NCBI RefSeq assembly: GCF_009829075.1
Contig: NZ_WUQZ01000008.1
Location: 62,001-126,000, forward strand
Reading direction: 5' to 3'
Source of the DNA: Sphingobacterium composti
Lineage (GTDB): Bacteria > Bacteroidota > Bacteroidia > Sphingobacteriales > Sphingobacteriaceae
Length of the DNA stretch: 64,000 nt
Part shown: positions 53,763-62,639 of the stretch, piece by piece
How positions within the stretch are numbered: the stretch's first letter is position 1
Layout: every line of letters begins with the position of its first letter
The notes under the pieces: generated by a model
What the model saw: the letters and a program-made list of their open reading frames with translations, nothing else
The model's database searches: none
Told to the model about the DNA's origin: nothing
Position numbers and translations under genes: made by a program

Positions 53763-53780
53763 ATTCAATTCAAATTGAAT
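53763..53780. promoter_or_regulatory. Palindrome in the long intergenic region
   Basis: ATTCAATT - CA - AATTGAAT is a perfect 8+2+8 inverted repeat, about 310 bases before the SusC start. It is a possible regulator site but the A/T richness makes chance likely. Confidence 0.25.
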
Positions 53781-53968
53781 GAAGAAAATGAATATCTTAT
53801 ACTATTCATGTTGTTGTCTTATTAGTATTTATTTTAACTCTAATTATTTATTAAGTTATCATTTAAGTCGTTTTTAAAATTTTTACACGGAACGATCTTT
53901 ATTTAATTTACTATTGAGACATTAAGTGTTTTTGTGGTTTATTTTTTATCTTGTGACATTTTTGTTGT

Positions 53969-53988
53969 TTAAGCAAACGTTTGTTTAA
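53969..53988. promoter_or_regulatory. LacI/PurR-like operator upstream of the SusC gene
   Basis: A 20-base palindrome with one mismatched pair: TTAA-G-CAAACGTTTG-T-TTAA. The core GCAAACGTTTG matches the known PurR box (ACGCAAACGTTTGCGT) and other LacI-family sites with a central CG. It lies 102 bases before the SusC ATG. The regulator gene is not in this window. Confidence 0.6.
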
Positions 53989-54089
53989 TTTGCGCAATCG
54001 ATTTCTTCTCTCTTGGATTCTAAAATGTTTGCTTTTTATTTCACATGGTGCTAGTTTTAGCGCTAAGTAAAATAAAAAATAACCTTATT

Positions 54090-57000
54090 ATGAATCAAAA
54101 TTTATTCCTTAGGACTAAGAATTTTCTTTTTACTTTGTTATTCATTCTCCTATGTAGTTATACTGCTTTTGGACAACTTACAGTTACAGGTAATGTATCT
54201 GATAGCAATGGACCCTTGAGTAGTGTATCAATACGTTCCAAGAATAGTAATAAAGTTATTTCTTCCACAAATGCGGACGGGGCGTTTCGTGTGAATGTTG
54301 AGGCATCAGATGTATTAATCTTCAGTATTGTTGGATATAAGCAAAAACAAGAAGCTGTAAATAATCGTACTGTAATAAATGTTTCGCTCGAGTCTTTAGA
54401 AAATATGCTTGAAGAAACTATTGTGACAGGATATACTACTATCAACCGTGCAAAAAACACTGGGTCAATATCTAGTATTCTTGCAAAAGATATAGAGAAT
54501 TTGCCAGCAGCTAGTATAGATGTTTTGCTCCAAGGAAAACTTCCTGGGGTAAATGTGCAAAATTTTACGGGGATGCCCGGTGTAAAGACATCATTAGTAA
54601 TTCGTGGTAATTCTAATATTCCAAGATCAAGTAGTCAGTTTGATACGGAGAATTTAACTAGTAATCCTTTGTATGTAATTGATGGAGTACCAATTGCTGA
54701 TGATGAGGTTAGAGCATTCAATGTTACTGGAACTAATTTTCTTTCTAGTCTGAATCCAAATGATATAGAGTCAGTTGACGTTTTAAAAGATGCTTCTTCA
54801 GCGGCATTGTATGGTTCACGTGCTAATAATGGTGTTATTCTAGTAAAAACCAAACGTGGTAGAGTGGGTAAACCAAGAATCAGTCTAAACACTTACCAAG
54901 GGTTCATTGTGCAGCCTGAAAAATTGAATACGTTGTTGGGGCGTGCTGAACGTAATCAGAAACTAGGATTGCTATACCGTTATGGGACACATGCACAACA
55001 AGGCAATCTACCTATCATGCTAACAGATAGTTTGAATCCATCATTTAATGGTAATACTGATTATCAGGATTTATTCTTCCAAAGTGGCGCGATCCAGAAT
55101 TATGATTTATCTGTTGCTGGTGGTACGGAAAATATTAATTACCGTATTTCCGGAGGATATTATGATGAAAAGGGTATAGTTAAAAACACAGGCTTCAAAA
55201 GATATTCTTTTACAAGTAATGTGAATTTCAACTTTTCAAAGTCTTTGGAATTACTAACAAATTTCAAGGTGTCAACAATGGATCGTAAAGAAGGTCGTGG
55301 TACTACGGCATTTTTGCGAGAGCGATCCTACAGAAATGTGTATGGTGTAAATCCAATAAATATGTATTCCTCATTATATCAGTTGTCTGACGAGACTATT
55401 GATGGTATTTTGAATCCTTACGAACATCAACGTAATGATAATATTAATGTGGATCTTACTGGGGTAGGAGAGTTGAGATATACGTTCTTGAATGATTTTA
55501 GACTTAGTTCAAGAAGTATCATTAATTATTCGACCGCCAAAAACGATTTTTTCTCTCCATCTTATATGAATTCGGATAATTTGGCTGCGGGGAAGTCAAC
55601 GCATACCCAATATCGTAAGTATTTGATGACAAATAATTTGTTGTGGACAAAAACTTTTAGTGATGTACACAATTTTACAGCAAATCTTATTCATGAGTAT
55701 GAAACACGTACTAACTCTGGAATGTATTTGTTAGGTATTGGCATTCCTAATGACAACATTCAGGTTATAAAAGGTATTAGTTCAAATAACTTAAGTGGAT
55801 ACACAGATTTATCTTCTTATGCAAAATTGTCATTTCTAGGTGCTGTGCACTATGATTATGACAGTCGCTATTTGATTGATGCAGTTTGGAGAAAAGATGC
55901 TTCTTCTCGATTTGGAAAAAATAATAAGTGGGGTAATTTTCCTTCGGTAGCAGTAGGGTGGATTATTTCCAATGAATCTTTTGCACAAGAGCTTGGCTGG
56001 ATGAATGAACTTAAACTAAGAGCAAGTTGGGGGCGTACGGGTGATGAATCTAGTATTACAGATTTTGACCGATATAATGCGTTCATTCCAGGTGATGCGG
56101 CATACGCTGGCTCGGGTAACGTAAATTCATACGGAGGCTCATCTGCGATTATTCCAAATTATGCAGGTATTACCAATGATGATATCACATGGCAACAAAC
56201 TGAAACATGGAATCTTGGTGTAGATGGTAGTCTCTTCAGCAACAGATTGTTTTTTAATATCGACGCATATTCTCGTGAGACTTCTGGTCAGATGCTTAGC
56301 ATTACTATTCCTGAATATACAGGATACGCGAGTACATTTACTAATGCAGCTTCTGTACGAAATTCAGGTTTGGAGTTGAACATAGGAGGTCGTGTATTTG
56401 ATAATGACAAAGCTTTCCAATGGACACCTTCTATCAATATGGCATTCAACAAGAACATGGTAACTTCATTGCCAAATGGTAATCGCGATATCTATTATGG
56501 TCAAGCTGTATATGTAGTTGGTAAACCTCTAAATATGTATTATGGCTTCTTAGTGGATGGTGCTATTAGTTCATCTAATGACATTATTGTAAATCCATAT
56601 ACTGGAGCTGTAGGAAGTACCAAATGGGGGAGTTTAAAACCAGGATATGCAAATTGGATAGATGTAAATGGTGATTACCGTATTTCAGATAATATTGGCG
56701 AAGATGATCGTACTTTTTTCGGAGACTCCAATCCTAAAGTAGTAGGAGGATTCAATAATTTATTCACGTATAAGGATTTTTCTTTGCAGGTGTTAACAAC
56801 ATTTACACTTGGTCGCGACATCATGAATCAATCTTTTGCGCAACGTATGTCTAACAGTTTCTTCTATGGCAATCCTTTTGATATGGCTAGACGTTCGATT
56901 GGTGATCTAGAGCAATATAGTTATTGGAAACAAGAAGGTGATGTCGCAACGTATCCTGCATTCAATCCATATTTAGGGTTATATACTTGGAGAACTGGAC

Positions 57001-57260
57001 AATCTATGTTTATGGAACCGGGATGGTATGTACGTATCAAAAATGTAAACTTAACTTATCGTTTCGATCCAGCTAAACATAGTTGGATGCAAAGATCAAA
57101 ATTAAATACACTTCGATTGTATGCTACAGTGGATAATGTGGCAATGTTCCAATCTTTTTCGGGTATAGATGCTGAGCGTGTAGATGGACAGGGGTATGAT
57201 ATGGCTGATGGATATCCTCTTCCTAGAAAAGTAACATTAGGTCTTCAGTTCGATTTTTAA
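54090..57260 (+). CDS. SusC/RagA family TonB-linked outer-membrane transporter
   Basis: About 1056 residues from the ATG at 54090 (MNQNLFLRTKNFLFTLL). The signal peptide ends in TAFGQ. A carboxypeptidase-regulatory domain (about 25-95) is followed by the linker LEETIVTGYTTINRAKNTGS, the plug with VLLQGKLPGVNVQNFTG, PLYVIDGVPI and DVLKDASSAALYGSRANNG, and the barrel to the C-terminal VTLGLQFDF. It imports a bulky substrate with the SusD partner 12 bases downstream. It differs from the first SusC in the plug and has no adjacent sigma/anti-sigma genes. Expression may depend on the palindrome at 53969-53988. Confidence 0.96.
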   Translation: MNQNLFLRTKNFLFTLLFILLCSYTAFGQLTVTGNVSDSNGPLSSVSIRSKNSNKVISSTNADGAFRVNVEASDVLIFSIVGYKQKQEAVNNRTVINVSLESLENMLEETIVTGYTTINRAKNTGSISSILAKDIENLPAASIDVLLQGKLPGVNVQNFTGMPGVKTSLVIRGNSNIPRSSSQFDTENLTSNPLYVIDGVPIADDEVRAFNVTGTNFLSSLNPNDIESVDVLKDASSAALYGSRANNGVILVKTKRGRVGKPRISLNTYQGFIVQPEKLNTLLGRAERNQKLGLLYRYGTHAQQGNLPIMLTDSLNPSFNGNTDYQDLFFQSGAIQNYDLSVAGGTENINYRISGGYYDEKGIVKNTGFKRYSFTSNVNFNFSKSLELLTNFKVSTMDRKEGRGTTAFLRERSYRNVYGVNPINMYSSLYQLSDETIDGILNPYEHQRNDNINVDLTGVGELRYTFLNDFRLSSRSIINYSTAKNDFFSPSYMNSDNLAAGKSTHTQYRKYLMTNNLLWTKTFSDVHNFTANLIHEYETRTNSGMYLLGIGIPNDNIQVIKGISSNNLSGYTDLSSYAKLSFLGAVHYDYDSRYLIDAVWRKDASSRFGKNNKWGNFPSVAVGWIISNESFAQELGWMNELKLRASWGRTGDESSITDFDRYNAFIPGDAAYAGSGNVNSYGGSSAIIPNYAGITNDDITWQQTETWNLGVDGSLFSNRLFFNIDAYSRETSGQMLSITIPEYTGYASTFTNAASVRNSGLELNIGGRVFDNDKAFQWTPSINMAFNKNMVTSLPNGNRDIYYGQAVYVVGKPLNMYYGFLVDGAISSSNDIIVNPYTGAVGSTKWGSLKPGYANWIDVNGDYRISDNIGEDDRTFFGDSNPKVVGGFNNLFTYKDFSLQVLTTFTLGRDIMNQSFAQRMSNSFFYGNPFDMARRSIGDLEQYSYWKQEGDVATYPAFNPYLGLYTWRTGQSMFMEPGWYVRIKNVNLTYRFDPAKHSWMQRSKLNTLRLYATVDNVAMFQSFSGIDAERVDGQGYDMADGYPLPRKVTLGLQFDF

Positions 57261-57272
57261 TACTAAGAAATT

Positions 57273-58835
57273 ATGAAAAAAATAAATATATCAAAGTTAA
57301 TTCTAAGCATTTTTCTACTTACTGGAACAGGCGTTTTTGTGTCATGTGAAAAAGAATTAGAAAACATATTAAAGAATGACACATATAGCGATGCTTTTTG
57401 GAAAAATCAATCTGATGTAGAAGGTGCAATTAATGGTACATACGGATTATTTAGAAATGCATTAAATAACAATCAGGCATTCTTTGTTTGGGGGGACACG
57501 CCAATAGGAAATTTGGTTACGAATGATGGAACACTGCACTCGGATATTTTTACGAGAGGTTGGTTGATTCCGTACTATCGTGAAGGCGGAACGTTGAATT
57601 GGGTAAATTGGTATAAGATCATCAATCTTGCAAACCTTATCATCGAAAAGACGCCAACAATACCTGACGATAAATTTGTCGAAGGACAAAAGAATAATCT
57701 AATTGGTCAAGCATATTTCATGCGTGGATTGGCTTACTTCTACCTCACTCGAGTGTGGGGTGATGTACCAATGCAATTAAAGGCTACAGAAAGTGGTAGT
57801 GATGTCGAGTTGTTAGGAGCTACTCCAAGTACGGAGATCTTAAATTTGATAATGGAAGATGCGCAGAAAGCTTCTTCTCTGATGACATGGGAATCCGTAG
57901 AGAAATCAGAGCGAAGAAGAGCTAATAAAGGATCTGCATTAGCACTTTTAGCACATGCTTCTGCATTTCAAAATGACTATCAAAAAACATTATTGTATAC
58001 AGATTCACTTATCAATCAGACAGCCAGATTTAGTTTGATGAGTGCAGATAATGTTACTGATGTGTTTTCTGACAATGTCGCTAAAGAGAATATTTTTGTG
58101 ATAACGCAAAAAGACAGTGAAAATGAATCCGCTGCACATACAGGTAATATATTTACTACCTCAGTGTCTTTCAGTACGACAAGTTCAATTACTTATCCAG
58201 GATTTCCATTCACTGTTCCGAACTATTATATAGATAAATCCAGATTGGATAGACTATATAGTAATGAGGATAAAAGAAAATCTAAATTCTTTTTAAAATT
58301 TGATGATGGAACTGTAACAGTTGATAACAATGCGCGTACGGAAAGGTTTCAGTTGACAAAATATGCAAATTTCACATTTAAGAATGCGGCAACATTAGGC
58401 GATTTGCGTGCAGAAAGTAATATAGTAATATTTCGTCTAGCAGATATTTTATTGTTAAAATCGGAAGCCTTATTTCAATTAGGCCGAATCAATGATTCGC
58501 GTGCTACTTTAAATATTATTCGTGAGAGAGCAGGGCTGGGGCCTGTTGATGCAACTTTGAATGATAGAGCTTATTATACCGAAATCTTAAAAGAAAGACA
58601 GCGTGAGTTAATCGGCGAGGGTCATAACTATTTTGATATTGTGCGTAACATTTGGAAAAAGAATTCAGCACAACAATTTCAATTTAATCCTTCTGACCTA
58701 ATTAGTTGGAGCCTAACATTAGGTGATGGCGGATCGGACAGATTAGCACTAAAAGGATATTATTTCCCAATAGAAAACTCAAATCTTAACTCTAATAGAT
58801 TAATTACGCAAATTCCATATTGGATGGGTAAATAA
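57273..58835 (+). CDS. RagB/SusD family outer-membrane lipoprotein
   Basis: 520 residues with lipobox FVSC (Cys25). Typical SusD features: NDTYSDAFWKNQSDVEGAINGTYGLFR at the N-terminus, GQAYFMRGLAYFYLTRVWGDVPMQ, and the C-terminal IIRERAGL, LKERQRELIGEGHNYFDIVR and YYFPI. The helical TPR-like middle (RRANKGSALALLAHASAFQND) is present. It is 12 bases behind SusC and 13 before a fasciclin lipoprotein, one operon. Confidence 0.95.
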   Translation: MKKINISKLILSIFLLTGTGVFVSCEKELENILKNDTYSDAFWKNQSDVEGAINGTYGLFRNALNNNQAFFVWGDTPIGNLVTNDGTLHSDIFTRGWLIPYYREGGTLNWVNWYKIINLANLIIEKTPTIPDDKFVEGQKNNLIGQAYFMRGLAYFYLTRVWGDVPMQLKATESGSDVELLGATPSTEILNLIMEDAQKASSLMTWESVEKSERRRANKGSALALLAHASAFQNDYQKTLLYTDSLINQTARFSLMSADNVTDVFSDNVAKENIFVITQKDSENESAAHTGNIFTTSVSFSTTSSITYPGFPFTVPNYYIDKSRLDRLYSNEDKRKSKFFLKFDDGTVTVDNNARTERFQLTKYANFTFKNAATLGDLRAESNIVIFRLADILLLKSEALFQLGRINDSRATLNIIRERAGLGPVDATLNDRAYYTEILKERQRELIGEGHNYFDIVRNIWKKNSAQQFQFNPSDLISWSLTLGDGGSDRLALKGYYFPIENSNLNSNRLITQIPYWMGK

Positions 58836-58848
58836 TAATTTTAATACA

Positions 58849-59571
58849 ATGAAAATGAAGAATTTTATAAAATATAGTTTTGCTACTTTCTTATCCATTT
58901 TACTTTTATCCTCATGTACCAAAGATCAAATTATTGATGGAGGAGTAAGTAACCCGAAAGTAAATATGACAACATACGATTACTTAAAGTCACATCCAAG
59001 AGGTCTTTTTGATACGTTGATTATGATAATTGATAAAGGTGAAATGAAAGATTTAATCAATAGCCAAAAGACTTTCTTTGCGCCAACAGATTATAGTATC
59101 AATGCTTTTATCAGTATTCGTCAGTCTGAAATAAGAAGAGTTGATGAACGTAAAAACTTCAATCTAGATTCATTATTTAAGCAGTTTACTCCTCAGATGT
59201 TAAGAGATTCTATGTCAGTATATTTATTCTCTGACGAAATTGTTCGTGATAATTTGGATGCAACAGGAAAATCATTTAATAGTGCATTGAATGGTTATAG
59301 CTTTTTAATCACATTGGAAGAGCATTCAAACAACGATTATGACGCTGGTGGTTTGATTCCTGAACGACCGAAGTTTATGTACTATAATCGTGTTATTGGA
59401 CAGCGAGATGTACTTTCTGCGGGTCAAATGCAAGATCCAAGTGGGAATGCGAATCTTTTGGATGTTAAAACTATCTGTCAAACAACAGGTATTCATACGA
59501 ATACGGGAGTCTTGCACGTCTTGAATAACAGTCATGCTTGGATCAGATCATTAAAATTAAATATAAAATAA
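58849..59571 (+). CDS. Fasciclin-domain lipoprotein
   Basis: 240 residues with lipobox LSSC (Cys23). The rest shows one fasciclin (FAS1) fold: YDYLKSHPRGLFDTLIMII, SQKTFFAPTDYSINAF (H1), and TNTGVLHVLNNSHAW (H2). FAS1 domains mediate adhesion or ligand binding outside the cell. It is third in the SusCD operon, so it is probably a surface companion of the transporter. The domain is divergent in the middle. Confidence 0.85.
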   Translation: MKMKNFIKYSFATFLSILLLSSCTKDQIIDGGVSNPKVNMTTYDYLKSHPRGLFDTLIMIIDKGEMKDLINSQKTFFAPTDYSINAFISIRQSEIRRVDERKNFNLDSLFKQFTPQMLRDSMSVYLFSDEIVRDNLDATGKSFNSALNGYSFLITLEEHSNNDYDAGGLIPERPKFMYYNRVIGQRDVLSAGQMQDPSGNANLLDVKTICQTTGIHTNTGVLHVLNNSHAWIRSLKLNIK

Positions 59572-59579
59572 CTAGCCGA

Positions 59580-60638
59580 ATGAAAAATTTATATAAAATA
59601 GCTTTTAATATTCTGCTTGTTGTGATATTGTGTGCAACAAGTTGCAAGAAGGTGGAAGTCGGATATTTGAGTGACAACATTCGCTACGGTTCTAACCCTG
59701 TAGTAGTTGACAAAGGTGTGTTTAAAATTGTAACAGGTATCATTCCTGATAACTCTACACCTCCCTTTAAAGTTAGTATCTTGGATGTTAGAAATAAAGA
59801 AACGGGATTACGTGAAGAAGCGTTCTTTAAAGAATCAGAGATTACAGTTTGGAAAGAAAAGTATGATCCTAAAACGGATACTACATTAGCGCTTATCGAT
59901 GCTAAACGTGAGAAGCAAAAAAAGTTACCGTTTGAGATTATCGAAAAAAGCGGTCAATTGATGTTTACGCAGGCTACAGAAAGTATTCCTCCAGGTGAAT
60001 ATTTGTTGGATATCGTAGTAGAAAATTCGAAAGGAAGAAAAGAATACAAAGGTATAACTACATTACAAGTAAAGGAGCCTTTGCTTTTTGAGCATACTAC
60101 AGCGCCATATTTTATTATGGTTGATCCTAAAGATGGTTCAAGTAAAAGATATCCTCACGATGTGGATTGGTTTGATATTAATAATCAACAAAGTGCTAAT
60201 ATGCGCTTTAAGATCACTAGAGATGCACAAGGTCCGAATCAGATTATCTTAAAAGTATATGATAAAAATGGAGCAATATTTCCAGGAAAAGCCTTACAAC
60301 GTAGACCTGATGGAAACGGATTTTTGAACACAATGGCAACATTTGCCTATAAAACTACAGTGACAGATGATGCAGTGATTCATGACTATGCACAAGCGAG
60401 ATTCCCGGATGTGTATTGGGATTCACAAACTAATAATATTTTGTGCTATTACAGAATTTATGATGAATATATCGAGTCAGCTGATTATGCTGATGTGTGG
60501 AATCCACCTTATGAAATTACGCACAAAACTGATACAAAATCTTATATCTTACAAATTCGTTTTGGCTTGAAATTTAATATGCCTGGGACATATCTTGTTG
60601 AAATGCATTTGGCAGCAACAAAGAAACCAGGAAAATAA
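59580..60638 (+). CDS. DUF5007-like lipoprotein of the SusCD operon
   Basis: About 352 residues from the ATG at 59580, eight bases after the previous stop; an in-frame ATG 14 codons upstream overlaps the fasciclin gene and is less likely. The signal ends in CATSC (Cys22). It continues with KKVEVGYLSDNIRYGSNPVVVDKGVFK, which I recall as the DUF5007 family often found beside SusD and fasciclin proteins. The middle looks like beta sandwiches (PPFKVSILDVRNKE, PGEYLLDIVVENSKGRK). The role is unknown, presumably a surface binding protein. Confidence 0.75.
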   Translation: MKNLYKIAFNILLVVILCATSCKKVEVGYLSDNIRYGSNPVVVDKGVFKIVTGIIPDNSTPPFKVSILDVRNKETGLREEAFFKESEITVWKEKYDPKTDTTLALIDAKREKQKKLPFEIIEKSGQLMFTQATESIPPGEYLLDIVVENSKGRKEYKGITTLQVKEPLLFEHTTAPYFIMVDPKDGSSKRYPHDVDWFDINNQQSANMRFKITRDAQGPNQIILKVYDKNGAIFPGKALQRRPDGNGFLNTMATFAYKTTVTDDAVIHDYAQARFPDVYWDSQTNNILCYYRIYDEYIESADYADVWNPPYEITHKTDTKSYILQIRFGLKFNMPGTYLVEMHLAATKKPGK

Positions 60639-60650
60639 AAATTAATAGTG

Positions 60651-60683
60651 AAAAGGGCTTGATGATTTTATCAAACCCTTTTT
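60651..60683. terminator. Bidirectional terminator between the SusCD operon and rsmG
   Basis: AAAAGGG-c-TTGAT (60651-60663) pairs with ATCAA-a-CCCTTTT (60670-60682), one mismatch, followed by T; the A run on the other side serves rsmG. Confidence 0.8.
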
Positions 60684-60685
60684 GT

Positions 60686-61321
60686 TTACATCGGTACGTA
60701 GACCACATATTTTGTATCGAAAAACTCTTCTTTAAAGTAGGAAGATAAAGGATGTAATTCTGCTTTCAGTTTGGATTCTTTTATTTCCTCTTTGAGGTCT
60801 CCACCTTTAAGGTAAAGAATTCCGTTAGGAATACCATTTTTATCTTTCTTCTCGAATTTATTACGAATCCAAGGAGTAAAATCTGCCAAGCGTGTAACCG
60901 CTCTTGAAACGACGAAGTCGTATTTATAATCCAATTGTTCTGCACGAATATGGTCAGCCTCGACATTTGTCAAACCAATTGCGGCAGCAACTTCACGAAC
61001 TACTTTTATTTTCTTTCCAATAGAATCTACTAAGTGAAACTGCACTTCTGGAAACATAATTGCTAATGGAATACCTGGAAATCCTCCTCCAGTTCCCACG
61101 TCTAATATGCGCGTGCCAGGGGTTAATTCTTGAACAAATTTCGCAATACCTAAAGAATGTAAAATATGTTTTAGGTAAAGACTGTCGATATCCTTTCGAG
61201 AAATAACATTGATTTGGTCATTCCAAAAAGGATAAACTTCTGCCAATTTGCTGAATTGTTCTTTTTGTTTTTCCGTAAGACGTGGAAAGTAATTGAATAT
61301 AATATCTACTGTTGGATTCAC
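60686..61321 (-). CDS. rsmG: 16S rRNA (guanine527-N7)-methyltransferase
   Basis: 211 residues. It methylates G527 of 16S rRNA. The SAM motif ILDVGTGGGFPGIPLAI and the region LVDSIGKKIKVVREVA are followed by VSRAVTRLADFTPW, all typical of RsmG (GidB). The N-terminus FNYFPRLTEKQKEQFSKLAEVY is also standard. Convergent with the SusCD operon; divergent organisation with other genes is not seen. Confidence 0.95.
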   Translation of the reverse strand: MNPTVDIIFNYFPRLTEKQKEQFSKLAEVYPFWNDQINVISRKDIDSLYLKHILHSLGIAKFVQELTPGTRILDVGTGGGFPGIPLAIMFPEVQFHLVDSIGKKIKVVREVAAAIGLTNVEADHIRAEQLDYKYDFVVSRAVTRLADFTPWIRNKFEKKDKNGIPNGILYLKGGDLKEEIKESKLKAELHPLSSYFKEEFFDTKYVVYVPM

Positions 61322-61372
61322 GATTGTTTGATTTTAAAATTCACTAATTAAATAGTTCTGCTATGCGAACTT

Positions 61373-62512
61373 TTACCAAGATTTTTGTTTCTTTTTACGA
61401 TTGAATAGACCATTGAGACAGATGTAAAAATAATAAAAGACATCTAAGACCAATAGCCAAACTAGCAAATCTCGAACTGCTAATTTTTTATAAATCGACG
61501 AAAAGACGATTAATTGGCAAATATAACGCAAAAAAAATACACCTAGCCCAATATACCATAGAGATGGGAAACACACTAGACAAGTGATAAGCATAATGTA
61601 AAAAGCAAATGCCGAAATTAACTGTGTTCCTAACATACGCTGATGCGTTTTTTTATAAATCACTGAAGCTCCTGCATGACGTGCTTTCTGTTTGTAGTAA
61701 CTTTTCCAAGTTTCTTTCGGTTTGGAATAAACATGTGCATCGGGATATATAGCAATTTTCACATTGTGACGCGTCGCATTTTGGTTGACAAATAAATCAT
61801 CATCGCCGGATTTGATATGCATATGTGCATTGAAACCTTTTCCTTTGAAAAATAATGACTTGAGGTAGGATAAATTACGTCCTACACCCATATACGCATT
61901 GCGCTTGAGTGCATAGGAGAGATAGCTCATAGCAGTATGAGCAGTTTCAAAACGTATTAGTTTATTTAGAAAACCTGATTTTTTGAAGTAAGGAGAGTAG
62001 CCTAAAACGAGTTCTGTCCCTTCTGCATATGCTCCCGCAATTTCTTTGAGCCATTGATTACTTTGTGGCTCGCAATCTGCATCCGTCATAATCAAAATCT
62101 CATTTTTTGCAGCTTTAATACCGAGAGTAAGTGCAAATTTCTTAGAATTTTTGAGGCGGATATGCTCTTTGATATCTACCACATACAGGTTGCTATACTG
62201 ACGTTTGAAATCTTCTAAAATCCACTTGGTCTCGTCGGTAGAATAATCATTTACGACGATGACTTCAAAATCTGGATAGTCTTGGTTGAGAACAGACGGT
62301 AGAAATTGTTTTAGATTTTGTTCTTCATTATGCGCACAAATAATCACCGATAGAGGAGTTGTTGTAGTGCTCTGCTGAAAGGATTTTACTTTGTGTAATG
62401 CTAACTTGCTGTATACAAAAAGTATGTAATACAATTGTATAAGCAAGAGTATGCCTAAAACAGCGTATAATACGTATGAAATTTCGATGTTTTGTAAATC
62501 AATATTCATCAT
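61373..62512 (-). CDS. Family 2 glycosyltransferase, membrane-bound
   Basis: 379 residues: one N-terminal membrane segment (10-33) and three at the C-terminus (about 310-370). Catalytic motifs: LSVIICAHNEEQNLKQFL, VIVVNDYSTDETK, MTDADCEPQSNQW and SGDDDLFVNQ, with KQKARHAG near the QxxRW position. It resembles the enzyme at 14591 in layout but not in operon context. The sugar is unknown. It is 51 bases upstream of rsmG on the same strand. Confidence 0.9.
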   Translation of the reverse strand: MMNIDLQNIEISYVLYAVLGILLLIQLYYILFVYSKLALHKVKSFQQSTTTTPLSVIICAHNEEQNLKQFLPSVLNQDYPDFEVIVVNDYSTDETKWILEDFKRQYSNLYVVDIKEHIRLKNSKKFALTLGIKAAKNEILIMTDADCEPQSNQWLKEIAGAYAEGTELVLGYSPYFKKSGFLNKLIRFETAHTAMSYLSYALKRNAYMGVGRNLSYLKSLFFKGKGFNAHMHIKSGDDDLFVNQNATRHNVKIAIYPDAHVYSKPKETWKSYYKQKARHAGASVIYKKTHQRMLGTQLISAFAFYIMLITCLVCFPSLWYIGLGVFFLRYICQLIVFSSIYKKLAVRDLLVWLLVLDVFYYFYICLNGLFNRKKKQKSW

Positions 62513-62611
62513 GAAGATTCAAAGATAGAACGTTATTTGCTAAAAGTATCAGAAAAGCGTTAAGAAATATTAATAAAATTTAACGCATGACGTAGGGTCG
62601 GATTTTTATAG

Positions 62612-62619
62612 TATTTTTG
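62612..62619 (+). promoter_or_regulatory. Candidate -7 box for tgt
   Basis: TATTTTTG fits TAnnTTTG, 20 bases before the tgt ATG at 62640. Confidence 0.4.
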
Positions 62620-62639
62620 CACCTGATTTTAATACAAAT

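Larger units (their letters stand above)
53513..54089. other. Long intergenic region before the second SusCD operon
   Basis: 577 bases of A/T-rich DNA between the small acidic protein and the SusC ATG. It holds, in order, a terminator (53543-53575), a possible small secreted peptide ORF (53576-53680), an ATTCAATT palindrome (53763-53780), and a LacI/PurR-like palindrome (53969-53988). Between these I see nothing but low-complexity A/T sequence and no tRNA. It is probably the regulatory region of the operon. Confidence 0.6.
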
